DNA of 64,000 nucleotides from Flavobacterium lacustre (GTDB taxonomy: Bacteria; Bacteroidota; Bacteroidia; Flavobacteriales; Flavobacteriaceae): the NCBI RefSeq assembly GCF_027474525.2, contig NZ_CP114882.2, forward strand, positions 2,604,001-2,668,000, in the 5' to 3' direction. Below, piece after piece: positions 27,022 through 35,068 of this stretch. Position 1 is the first letter of the stretch; each line of letters starts with the position of its first letter. A program made the position numbers and the translations under genes. The notes beneath the pieces are model-generated. The model was not told the DNA's origin. It saw only the letters and a program-made list of their open reading frames with translations, and made no database searches.

Positions 27022-27756
27022 ATGAAAAAAACAAACCTAGTCCTCCTACTCTTCCTTTTTGGTGCTTTGAACAATACAATTCAGGCACAAGAACTCTCCG
27101 TGGAAAAAGGTACGGGATTCAATATCAAGTCAGGCACCGTGTTAAGCGTCGCGGGCTTGGATTTATCGCCCTCCACTGATTTTAGTCTTAGCTCAAGTCT
27201 CTCTCTCAGTAGCGCGGTCAGTAATGCTACAATAACTCCTTACATAAACAGGAGTTATCAATTTATCCCTACCACTGAAGCGTTTAGCGGTGTACTGAGA
27301 ATCAATTATCAAGACACAGAACTCAATGGGCTAGTCGAAATCAGTTTGAAATTGCTTTATAACACAGGAGGTGTTTGGTCAGTTGATAACAGCAGTACTA
27401 ACGATGTCTCTGCTAATTATGTAAATACTACCTTAACAGCCAAAACCTTAAATGAACTAAGCCTGGGAAATAATACTAATTTAACGGTCGAGGAGTTTCC
27501 GATAATTACTAAATTCAGTGTAATGACGTATCCAAATCCATTTGCTAATAGCTTCAAATTGGAAATCACCACATCAAGCCTCGAAAGAGTCAAAGTGAGC
27601 ATATTTGACGCAATAGGAAGATTGATAGAACAACGCAATACCGATGTATCCGAAATTGCGAATCAGGAAATGGGTAGCAATTATCCTTCCGGTGTTTACA
27701 CTATTATTGTAACACAAGATCCGGATACTAAGACATTGAGAGTGATTAAAAAATAG
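27022..27756 (+). CDS. Short T9SS-sorted paralog lacking Ig-like domains
   Basis: 244 residues: signal peptide (through IQAQ), the same N-terminal domain as the upstream gene (INYQDTELNGL, STxTLNELSLG), then directly the T9SS sorting domain (YPNPF, IFDAIGRLIEQRNTD, SGVYTIIVTQD, LRVIKK). It equals the upstream protein without its central 350 residues of Ig-like modules. It is a likely surface-anchored small partner or spacing variant. It is preceded by a long hairpin and followed by a terminator. Confidence 0.92.
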   Translation: MKKTNLVLLLFLFGALNNTIQAQELSVEKGTGFNIKSGTVLSVAGLDLSPSTDFSLSSSLSLSSAVSNATITPYINRSYQFIPTTEAFSGVLRINYQDTELNGLVEISLKLLYNTGGVWSVDNSSTNDVSANYVNTTLTAKTLNELSLGNNTNLTVEEFPIITKFSVMTYPNPFANSFKLEITTSSLERVKVSIFDAIGRLIEQRNTDVSEIANQEMGSNYPSGVYTIIVTQDPDTKTLRVIKK

Positions 27757-27774
27757 AGTACTATAATTTTATAA

Positions 27775-27818
27775 AGAAGCTACCCGAAAGTAATTTTCAG
27801 GTGGCTTTTTTGTTTTTA
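27775..27818 (+). terminator. Terminator at the end of the island operon
   Basis: AAGCTACC (27777-27784) pairs with GGTGGCTT (27800-27807), with one U-G pair, plus GAAA/TTTC further in, followed by a T run. It is placed between the convergent 244-aa gene and ung. Confidence 0.75.
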
Positions 27819-27846
27819 AGGAAAAAAGTTTTTGGTAGACAATGTG

Positions 27847-28533
27847 TTATTGATAATGATCAGAATTCCATTCAACAGGACATATTCCTTTTTCTTTCAG
27901 ATATTCATTTGTTTTACTAAAATGCTTGTTTCCAAACCATTTTCCCTGATTGGCACTCATCGGAGAAGGATGCCCGGATTCTAAAATTAAATGCTTGTTT
28001 CGGTCAATTTTCAGTCCTTTTTTATGAGCGAAATTGCCCCAAAGTAAAAAAACAACGTTTTGTTTTTCATCTGAAATTTTTTGGATAACGGCATCAGTGA
28101 AAACATTCCATTTTAAATGTTTATGGCTGTTTGGATTGTCTTCTTGGACGGTCAAAGAAGCATTCAAAAGCAAAACACCCTGCTTCGCCCAAGATTCTAA
28201 ATTTCCTGTTGCAGGAAATAATAAAATGTCCAAATCATCACACATTTCCCTAAAAATATTTCGTAGCGAAGGAGGAATTTTTACTCCGTCATTTACAGAA
28301 AAACACAAGCCATTTGCTTCTCCTTTTCCGTGATATGGATCTTGACCAATGATAACGACTTTTAAATCTTTAAAACTACAATTATTAAAAGCGGCAAAAA
28401 TCAACTCTTTCGGAGGATAACAGGTATGGTTTTTGTATTCTTGATCTACAGTTTTGATTAAATCCTGAAAATACGATTGCTGAATTTCATCAGATAAAAT
28501 AGATTGCCATTCTGCACGTAAATTAATTTGCAT
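27847..28533 (-). CDS. ung: Uracil-DNA glycosylase
   Basis: 228-residue family 1 UDG that removes uracil from DNA in base excision repair. Catalytic motif GQDPYHG, then FSVNDGVKIPPSLRNIF, LLLNASLTV and the HPSPMSA loop are all present, so this copy should be active. Bases 27895-28319 are repeated at 14757-15180. The C-terminal tail beyond the repeat (KEKGICPVEWNSDHYQ) differs from the tail of the fragment. It is divergent from mutS2 and forms the right flank of the accessory island. Confidence 0.95.
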   Translation of the reverse strand: MQINLRAEWQSILSDEIQQSYFQDLIKTVDQEYKNHTCYPPKELIFAAFNNCSFKDLKVVIIGQDPYHGKGEANGLCFSVNDGVKIPPSLRNIFREMCDDLDILLFPATGNLESWAKQGVLLLNASLTVQEDNPNSHKHLKWNVFTDAVIQKISDEKQNVVFLLWGNFAHKKGLKIDRNKHLILESGHPSPMSANQGKWFGNKHFSKTNEYLKEKGICPVEWNSDHYQ

Positions 28534-28648
28534 AAATATATTTTATGGCAAAGTTCGTAAAGTTTTTGCAAAGTGAACGAAGAAAATGGTTTTTGACTTT
28601 ATTACTTTGTAACTTTGGACCTTTGACCTTAGACTTTCAATACAGAAA

Positions 28649-30814
28649 ATGATATCCATCACCGAAAAAACATTACAAGATTTACAATTTACAACTGTAC
28701 TCGAAACCATTTCGACAATTTGTAATACCGATATTGGTAAACAAAAAGCACTAGAAATTACGCCATTTAAAGACAAAGATTCTTTGATGCAGGCGTTGAT
28801 GCAGACCTCAGAATACGTGTCTTCTTTTCAAAACAATAATGCGATTCCTAATCATGGTTTTGATGCCATTACGCATGAAATTAAGTTTTTGGCCATTGAA
28901 GACAGTTTCCTGGAAGTAGGCAGTTTTAGAAAAATCGCTACCATTTCCGGAACAGTAAATTTCTTGTTGAATTACTTTAAAAAGTTTGATGATTATTATC
29001 CAAATCTGAATTCAAGAGCGTCACAGGTAGAATTGACGAAAGATATTATTTTGATGATTGATGATGTCGTTGATAAATATGGAGAAATAAAAGACAATGC
29101 TTCTCCTGATTTATTGAACATTCGCCGGAACATGAATGTGGTTCGAGGCAAAGTAAATCAAAGTTTTGGTATGGCGCTTTCACAATATAATGCGTTGGGT
29201 TATTTAGACGATATTAAAGAAAGTTTTGTTCAAAACCGTAGAGTTTTAGCGGTTTTAGCTATGTATCGCCGAAAAGTGAAAGGTTCTATTCTTGGCAGTT
29301 CTAAAACCGGAAGTATCGCTTATATCGAACCCGAAGCAACATTGCATTATTCGAGAGAACTCAGCAATTTAGAATATGAAGAGAAGGAAGAAATTACCCG
29401 AATTTTAAAACAATTATCGAATGCGATTCGGCCTTATTTACCTTTATTAATTCAATACCAGGATTTTTTAAGTGATATTGATGTGATTGCTGCAAAAGCA
29501 AAATATGCAAACCGAATTAATGGGATTTTACCAACGATTACAGAGGAAAGACGCCTTTATTTTAGAGATGCCTATCATCCTATTTTATATTTGAATAACA
29601 AGCAAAAAAACGAAATTACACATCCGCAAACTATTGAACTGAATCAGGAAAATAGGATTATTGTGATTTCTGGGCCTAATGCAGGAGGAAAAACCATCTC
29701 ATTAAAAACGGTTGGTTTGCTGCAATTGATGTTGCAATCCGGGATGTTGATTCCGGTTCACGAACGAAGCGAAACTTTTTTGTTTGATAGAATACTTACA
29801 GATATTGGAGATAATCAATCTATTGAAAATCATTTAAGTACATATAGTTACCGATTAAAGAACATGAATTACTTTTTGAAAAAATGTAATAGAAAAACCA
29901 TGTTCCTGATTGATGAATTTGGTACTGGTTCTGATCCGGATTTAGGAGGAGCTTTGGCTGAAATATTCTTAGAAGAGTTTTATCATCGGGAAGCATTCGG
30001 GATTATAACCACACATTATTCAAACCTGAAAATTTTAGCGAATGAATTGCCATTTGCTCAAAATGCCAATATGCTTTTTGATGAAAAATCATTAGAACCC
30101 ATGTATAAATTGGCTTTGGGTCAAGCTGGAAGTTCTTTTACATTTGAAGTGGCGCAGAAAAACGGAATCCCTTTTGGTTTAATTAATAGGGCCAAAAAGA
30201 AAATTGAAACTGGAAAAGTTCGTTTTGATAAAACAATTGCCACACTTCAAAAAGAACGTTCTAAAATGGAAAAAACGTCTCAAACGCTAAAAGAAGAAGA
30301 ATCGAAAGCGCGGGAAGAAGGTAAAAAAATGGAAAATATCAATGTAAAAATTAAGCAAAAACTGGAAAGCTATCAGGAATTGTATGACAGCAATCAGAAA
30401 ACGATTTACATTGGACAAAAAATAGAAGATATTGCCGAGAAATATTTCAATAATAAAAATAAAAAAGACCTGATTGGAGAGTTTCTGAAAATCATTGAAA
30501 TTGAAAATTCTAAACGTAGAAAAGCAACTGCCAAGGAAACTAAAGCTTTGGTAGAAAAGAAAAAAGAAATTATTGAGGAAGTTACCGTTCAAGTGGAAGA
30601 AATTAGAGCTGCCAAAAAAGAAAAGAAATTAAAAGTAGTAGTCGAGAAACCAAAACCTATTTTGAAAGTGGGTGATCGTGTGAGAATGTTTGACGGAAAA
30701 GCAGTAGGAAGCATTGATTCTATTGAAAAAAACAAAGCAACCGTTAATTATGGTGTCTTTACTTCTAAAGTAAGCTTGGATGTTTTAGAATTGGTAGAAG
30801 CTGTAAAAAAATAA
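28649..30814 (+). CDS. mutS2: MutS2-family ATPase without an Smr domain
   Basis: 721-residue MutS2-like protein. It has MutS core and clamp helices (about 1-320), Walker A GPNAGGKT at about 341-348, Walker B FLIDEFGTGSDP, a TTHYSNLK switch, a long coiled coil (about 515-660) and a C-terminal KOW-like domain (VGDRVRMFDGKAVGSID). The C-terminal Smr nuclease domain of longer MutS2 proteins is absent. Known MutS2 proteins suppress recombination or rescue collided ribosomes; which applies here is not shown. It is divergent from ung. Confidence 0.9.
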   Translation: MISITEKTLQDLQFTTVLETISTICNTDIGKQKALEITPFKDKDSLMQALMQTSEYVSSFQNNNAIPNHGFDAITHEIKFLAIEDSFLEVGSFRKIATISGTVNFLLNYFKKFDDYYPNLNSRASQVELTKDIILMIDDVVDKYGEIKDNASPDLLNIRRNMNVVRGKVNQSFGMALSQYNALGYLDDIKESFVQNRRVLAVLAMYRRKVKGSILGSSKTGSIAYIEPEATLHYSRELSNLEYEEKEEITRILKQLSNAIRPYLPLLIQYQDFLSDIDVIAAKAKYANRINGILPTITEERRLYFRDAYHPILYLNNKQKNEITHPQTIELNQENRIIVISGPNAGGKTISLKTVGLLQLMLQSGMLIPVHERSETFLFDRILTDIGDNQSIENHLSTYSYRLKNMNYFLKKCNRKTMFLIDEFGTGSDPDLGGALAEIFLEEFYHREAFGIITTHYSNLKILANELPFAQNANMLFDEKSLEPMYKLALGQAGSSFTFEVAQKNGIPFGLINRAKKKIETGKVRFDKTIATLQKERSKMEKTSQTLKEEESKAREEGKKMENINVKIKQKLESYQELYDSNQKTIYIGQKIEDIAEKYFNNKNKKDLIGEFLKIIEIENSKRRKATAKETKALVEKKKEIIEEVTVQVEEIRAAKKEKKLKVVVEKPKPILKVGDRVRMFDGKAVGSIDSIEKNKATVNYGVFTSKVSLDVLELVEAVKK

Positions 30815-30822
30815 GTTTAATT

Positions 30823-31236
30823 ATGCAAAACCTTCCTCCCAATAAAAAAATAATTCTCTTTGATGGCGTTTGCAATTTGTGTAATACTGCAGTTCAATTT
30901 ATTATTAAATACGATAAAAAAGATGTTTTTCGATTTGTTACTTTACAGTCTGATTTAGGACATGAAATTATCAAACACATCGGAATTGATACTAAAGTAA
31001 TTGATAGTATTGTGCTGTATCAACCCGGAGTTGCTTATTATTATAAATCCGCTGCAGCTCTTGAAATTGCTAAAGATTTAAACGGTATTTTTTATTGGAC
31101 ACGAATCCTAAAAATACTTCCCGAAAGATTAAGGAATAGCCTTTATGATTACATTGCCCGAAACCGCTACAAATGGTATGGAAAAAAAGAGACATGCATA
31201 ATGCCTACAAATGCATTAAAATTAAAATTTTTATGA
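30823..31236 (+). CDS. DCC-family thiol-disulfide oxidoreductase-like protein
   Basis: 137 residues with the DCC signature DGVCNLC (D14, C17, C20) just after a first beta strand, as in this thioredoxin-like family, and a C-terminal basic segment ending LKLKFL. The role is probably a redox or membrane-associated function; the substrate is unknown. It lies 8 bases after mutS2, so probably co-transcribed. Confidence 0.88.
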   Translation: MQNLPPNKKIILFDGVCNLCNTAVQFIIKYDKKDVFRFVTLQSDLGHEIIKHIGIDTKVIDSIVLYQPGVAYYYKSAAALEIAKDLNGIFYWTRILKILPERLRNSLYDYIARNRYKWYGKKETCIMPTNALKLKFL

Positions 31237-31286
31237 AAAAATTGGCAATTATGACATTTATCATGTGTTAGGTTCAACAATCACCC

Positions 31287-31294
31287 TAAATTTG
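31287..31294 (+). promoter_or_regulatory. -7 promoter element for the 42-aa membrane protein
   Basis: TAAATTTG, matching TAnnTTTG, 22 bases before the ATG at 31317. Confidence 0.55.
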
Positions 31295-31316
31295 ACTAAT
31301 CTTAAAAATCTTAATT

Positions 31317-31445
31317 ATGGGAAATTTATCACTATATTCTTGGGGGAACGGTTCATTTATAATGATAGTTGTTTTTGGTTTAGTAATAATTGGTTTAATT
31401 GCAGCCGTCTTTATGATGATGAATTCCGATAAAAAGAAGAAATAA
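31317..31445 (+). CDS. 42-aa single-span membrane microprotein
   Basis: ATG at 31317 to TAA at 31445 encodes MGNLSLYSWGNGSFIM followed by a hydrophobic segment (IVVFGLVIIGLIAAVFMMM) and a lysine-rich tail (NSDKKKK). A TAAATTTG promoter precedes it and a strong terminator follows 8 bases after the stop, so it is bounded as an independent transcript. It looks like a tail-in single-span protein with a cytoplasmic basic end. Function unknown. Confidence 0.75.
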   Translation: MGNLSLYSWGNGSFIMIVVFGLVIIGLIAAVFMMMNSDKKKK

Positions 31446-31453
31446 GATTGCAA

Positions 31454-31489
31454 AAAAAAGAGGATATCCTTATCGGTATCCTCTTTTTT
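31454..31489. terminator. Bidirectional terminator between the microprotein and ettA
   Basis: AAAAAAGAGGATA (31454-31466) pairs with TATCCTCTTTTTT (31477-31489). Both strands end in a T run, which suits the two convergent genes. Confidence 0.92.
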
Positions 31490-31519
31490 GTTTTAAATAA
31501 CAACCAACTTTTGAGTTTG

Positions 31520-33214
31520 TTAACTTCTAATCAGTTTTCTGTATTTCAAACGTTTTGGTGTTAAATCACCACCTAAACGTTTTTTCTTATTTTCCTCATA
31601 ATCAGAGAAGCCACCTTCAAAATAGTATACTTCAGAGTTTCCTTCGAATGCTAAAATGTGTGTACAAATTCTATCTAAGAACCATCTGTCGTGAGAAATA
31701 ACTACAGCACAACCTGCAAAATTCTCTAAACCTTCCTCTAAAGCACGAAGCGTATTAATGTCCAAATCATTCGTTGGCTCATCTAGTAACAATACGTTTC
31801 CTTCTTCTTTCAAAGTCATTGCAAGGTGTAAACGGTTGCGTTCTCCACCCGAAAGCATGGAAACTTTCTTGTTTTGTTCCCCACCACCAAAATTAAATCG
31901 GGATAAATAAGCTCTTGAATTTACTTGCTTCCCGCCCATCATGATTAATTCCTGACCGTCAGCAAAGTTTTCCCAAATTGATTTATTAGGATCAATGTTG
32001 GAGTGTGCCTGATCTACATAAGCAATTTTTACGGTATCTCCAATTAAGAATTCTCCTGAATCTGGCTTCTCTTCTCCCATTATCATTTTGAAAATAGTTG
32101 ATTTACCAGCACCATTTGGTCCAATAATACCAACAATTCCTGCTTGTGGTAAAGTGAAATTTAAATTATCATATAACAATTTATCTCCAAAAGCTTTAGA
32201 AACATTTTTGGCTTCAATTACATTCGTTCCTAAACGTGGACCATTTGGAATATAAATTTCCAGATTTTCATCCAATTGTTTTTGGTCTTCATTCAATAAT
32301 TTATCGTAGTTCTGTAAACGCGCTTTTTGTTTCGTTTGACGCCCTTTGGCACCTTGACGAACCCAGTCCAACTCACGTTCTAAATTCTTTCTGCGTTTTG
32401 AAGCTACTTTTTCTTCTAATGCCATACGGCTTGATTTTTGGTCTAACCAAGAAGAATAATTCCCTTTCCAAGGAATTCCTTCACCTCTGTCTAGTTCAAG
32501 AATCCAACCGGCTACATTATCTAAGAAATATCTATCGTGCGTTACTGCAATTACAGTTCCTGCGTATTGTGCTAAATGTTGTTCTAACCAAAGTACACTC
32601 TCCGCATCCAAGTGATTCGTAGGCTCATCCAGGAGTAATACGTCAGGTTGTTGCAACAACAAACGACATAAAGCTACACGACGACGCTCTCCTCCAGATA
32701 AATTCTTGATTGGTGTATCGCCTTCCGGAGTACGTAAAGCATCCATTGCAATTTCTAGTTTGGTATCAATTTCCCAAGCTCCCAATGCATCAATTTTGTC
32801 TTGTAAAAGCGCTTGACGATCCATCAATTGCTCCATTTTATCGGCATTTTCATAGACTTCCGGTAAACCAAAACTATCATTGATTTTATTGAATTCGTCT
32901 AAAACTGCCATTGTTTCGGCAACTCCTTCTCTTACAATTTCAATAACCGTTTTGTTATCGTCTAAAATAGGTTCTTGTTCTAAATAACCTACCGTGTAAC
33001 CTGGTGCAAACACCACATCACCTTGGTAATTTTTGTCAACGCCTGCAATAATTTTTAATAAGGAAGATTTTCCGGAACCATTTAAACCCAAAATACCAAT
33101 TTTAGCTCCATAAAAGAAACTCAAATAGATGTTTTTAAGTACCGGTTTATCTGCTCCTTGATACGTTTTACTCAATTTTGACATTGAGAAGATTACTTTT
33201 TTATCGTCTGCCAT
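31520..33214 (-). CDS. ettA: Energy-dependent translational throttle protein EttA
   Basis: 564-residue ABC-F protein with two ATPase domains and no membrane segment. Walker A motifs GLNGSGKSS (about 42-50) and GPNGAGKST (about 364), signature LSGGERRR and LSGGERNR, and Walker B LLLDEPTNHLD and LLLDEPTNDLD. A linker between the domains matches EttA, which gates the first peptide bond at the ribosomal E site under low ATP. A second ABC-F type is possible, but the length and motifs fit EttA. Confidence 0.93.
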   Translation of the reverse strand: MADDKKVIFSMSKLSKTYQGADKPVLKNIYLSFFYGAKIGILGLNGSGKSSLLKIIAGVDKNYQGDVVFAPGYTVGYLEQEPILDDNKTVIEIVREGVAETMAVLDEFNKINDSFGLPEVYENADKMEQLMDRQALLQDKIDALGAWEIDTKLEIAMDALRTPEGDTPIKNLSGGERRRVALCRLLLQQPDVLLLDEPTNHLDAESVLWLEQHLAQYAGTVIAVTHDRYFLDNVAGWILELDRGEGIPWKGNYSSWLDQKSSRMALEEKVASKRRKNLERELDWVRQGAKGRQTKQKARLQNYDKLLNEDQKQLDENLEIYIPNGPRLGTNVIEAKNVSKAFGDKLLYDNLNFTLPQAGIVGIIGPNGAGKSTIFKMIMGEEKPDSGEFLIGDTVKIAYVDQAHSNIDPNKSIWENFADGQELIMMGGKQVNSRAYLSRFNFGGGEQNKKVSMLSGGERNRLHLAMTLKEEGNVLLLDEPTNDLDINTLRALEEGLENFAGCAVVISHDRWFLDRICTHILAFEGNSEVYYFEGGFSDYEENKKKRLGGDLTPKRLKYRKLIRS

Positions 33215-33253
33215 TTTGTTATTTAAATTTAAAAATTCAATATTAATTCTAAT

Positions 33254-33436
33254 TTATACTCTTCCTTTCAAAGAGCTAAAAACCCATGCATTAGCTAAGA
33301 ATCCTACGCCAACAGCTGCAAATCCCCAACCTGCTACATCATCATATCTAAAAGCGCCTAATCCTATAAGCAACAATCCCATTACAATCATTATCAAAGT
33401 AGCCCAGCCTAAGATGGTATTTTTATTCATTCCCAT
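33254..33436 (-). CDS. CAL67264-type small membrane protein
   Basis: 60 residues with two hydrophobic spans (ILGWATLIMIVMGLLLIGLG, then GWGFAAVGVGFLANAWVF) and a short basic end. The pattern MGMNKNTILGWATLIM with FRYDDVAGWGF is the small flavobacterial family of that name, recognised from memory. Function unknown. It is upstream of ettA on the same strand. Confidence 0.8.
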   Translation of the reverse strand: MGMNKNTILGWATLIMIVMGLLLIGLGAFRYDDVAGWGFAAVGVGFLANAWVFSSLKGRV

Positions 33437-33486
33437 AAATTGTGGTATTTATATTTTAGAGGTGCAAATATCGTGAATTTTACCTG

Positions 33487-34491
33487 CTAATTAAATATTT
33501 TATAAAGCATTTCTCGTAATAAATCCGATTGTGACAGCGCATTAGCACCAACTCCCTTACTTTTTACATCTATGTCACGCAATGCACCAACAATCTGACT
33601 CACTTTTCGCATTGGGTAATTGCGTAATGCAACATCATAATCTTTTAGAAAAAAAGGTCTGATACCAAGTACCGCAGCAACATTATTGGGATTTTTATCT
33701 TTTAATCCGTGGTATTTTAAGAGCTGCACAAAAAAACCAAAAACTAATCCTGTTGTCACTACCAGTGGATTGTCTTTTGGATTTTTAGCAAAATTATCAG
33801 CAATAGAATAGGCTTTTAATTGGTCGCGTTCACCAATAGCTTTTCGCAATTCAAAAATATTATAATCTTTGCTAAAACCAATATTCTCTTCAATATGATG
33901 CGGAGTTATGGTACTTCCTTTGGGTAAAATGATTTGTAATTTTTCGAGTTCGTTGTTTATTTTACTCAAATCGGTTCCTAAAAATTCAACCAACATGGCT
34001 GTAGCTTTAGGCTCAATTCCATATTTTTTTCCGGATAATACCCGCTTAATCCAGTCGCCAACTTGGTTGTCATACAGTTTTTTACTTTCGTAAACAATCC
34101 CGTTTTTGGCAAGAAGTTTAGATAGTTTTTTTCGTTTATCTAACGTTTTATATTTGTAGCAAAGCACTAAAACAGTTGATGGCATAGGATTTTCGGCATA
34201 ACTGTCGAGTTTATCAATGGTTCTGATTAAATCTTGCGCTTCCTTAACAATGACTACCTGACGGTCTGCCATCATAGGATACCTTTTAGCGGTAGAAACG
34301 ATATCTTCAATTGTTACATCTCTGCCATAAAGAACGGTTTGATTGAAGCCTTTTTCTTCTTCCGATAAAACATGTTGTTCTATGTAATCTGAGAGTTTGT
34401 CAATATAATAAGGCTCCTCGCCCATCAAAAAATATATGGGTTTGATATTACCACTTTTTATATCATTTACAATTTTTACTACTTCATCCAT
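33487..34491 (-). CDS. holA: DNA polymerase III delta subunit
   Basis: 334-residue clamp-loader subunit that opens the beta sliding clamp. N-terminal IYFLMGEEPYYID, a middle AAA-like region with MMADRQVVIVKEAQ (about 75-88), and the delta C-terminal helical domain (AVLGIRPFFLKDYDVALRNYP) are typical. A divergent HsdR-N gene begins 72 bases away. Confidence 0.92.
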   Translation of the reverse strand: MDEVVKIVNDIKSGNIKPIYFLMGEEPYYIDKLSDYIEQHVLSEEEKGFNQTVLYGRDVTIEDIVSTAKRYPMMADRQVVIVKEAQDLIRTIDKLDSYAENPMPSTVLVLCYKYKTLDKRKKLSKLLAKNGIVYESKKLYDNQVGDWIKRVLSGKKYGIEPKATAMLVEFLGTDLSKINNELEKLQIILPKGSTITPHHIEENIGFSKDYNIFELRKAIGERDQLKAYSIADNFAKNPKDNPLVVTTGLVFGFFVQLLKYHGLKDKNPNNVAAVLGIRPFFLKDYDVALRNYPMRKVSQIVGALRDIDVKSKGVGANALSQSDLLREMLYKIFN

Positions 34492-34551
34492 TTTTTTTGG
34501 GGTTTAAAGTTTAAAGTTTGCCGCATCGTATGCAACTTTAAACTAAATAAC

Positions 34552-34559
34552 TATTTTTG
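34552..34559 (+). promoter_or_regulatory. -7 promoter element next to the HsdR-N start
   Basis: TATTTTTG ends only 4 bases before the ATG at 34564, so the message is probably leaderless. Confidence 0.55.
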
Positions 34560-34563
34560 CTTT

Positions 34564-35019
34564 ATGCAAAAACTGAATTTTCCATTCTATATATTTCGTT
34601 TCAAAAATAGCGAAAATAAAGTGTCTATTTTTGATGAAATCAGGAAAAAATTTATCATTCTTACTCCCGAAGAATGGGTTCGTCAGCATGTGGTTCAATT
34701 TTTATTAGAGGAAAAAAAGTATCCTAAATCGCTGATAAATGTCGAAAAAGTTTTAAAAGTCAACGGATTACGAAAAAGATACGATGTGGTTGTTTTTAAT
34801 TCTGACGGCTCTATTTTCATATTAATTGAATGTAAAGCTCCCGAAATTAAAATTTCCCAAGCCACTTTTGATCAAATTGCCCGCTACAATATGACTATGA
34901 ACTCAGAATTTTTGATGGTAACCAATGGTTTGAATCATTATTTTTGCCAAATGGATTTTGAAAACGAAAAGTATACTTTTCTGGAAAATCTACCTAATTA
35001 TAATAGTCAGTCCATTTAG
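34564..35019 (+). CDS. Stand-alone HsdR-N / PD-(D/E)XK domain protein
   Basis: 151 residues covering only the N-terminal nuclease-type fold of type I restriction HsdR subunits. The PD-(D/E)XK pattern is visible: D74 in RYDVVVFN, then E89-C-K91 in LIECKAPE, followed by a helix and QIARYNMTM. There is no helicase part and no hsdM or hsdS nearby, so this is not a restriction system; it is a widespread bacteroidotal family of unknown role. It is divergent from holA. Confidence 0.88.
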   Translation: MQKLNFPFYIFRFKNSENKVSIFDEIRKKFIILTPEEWVRQHVVQFLLEEKKYPKSLINVEKVLKVNGLRKRYDVVVFNSDGSIFILIECKAPEIKISQATFDQIARYNMTMNSEFLMVTNGLNHYFCQMDFENEKYTFLENLPNYNSQSI

Positions 35020-35068
35020 GATTCTTAAAAAAAACAACTGAAAAAGTGTCTGAAATATACAATATTAA

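Noticed and set aside
34564..35019. Part of a type I restriction system
   Set aside because: No methylase, specificity or helicase gene is nearby, and the domain is common as an orphan.
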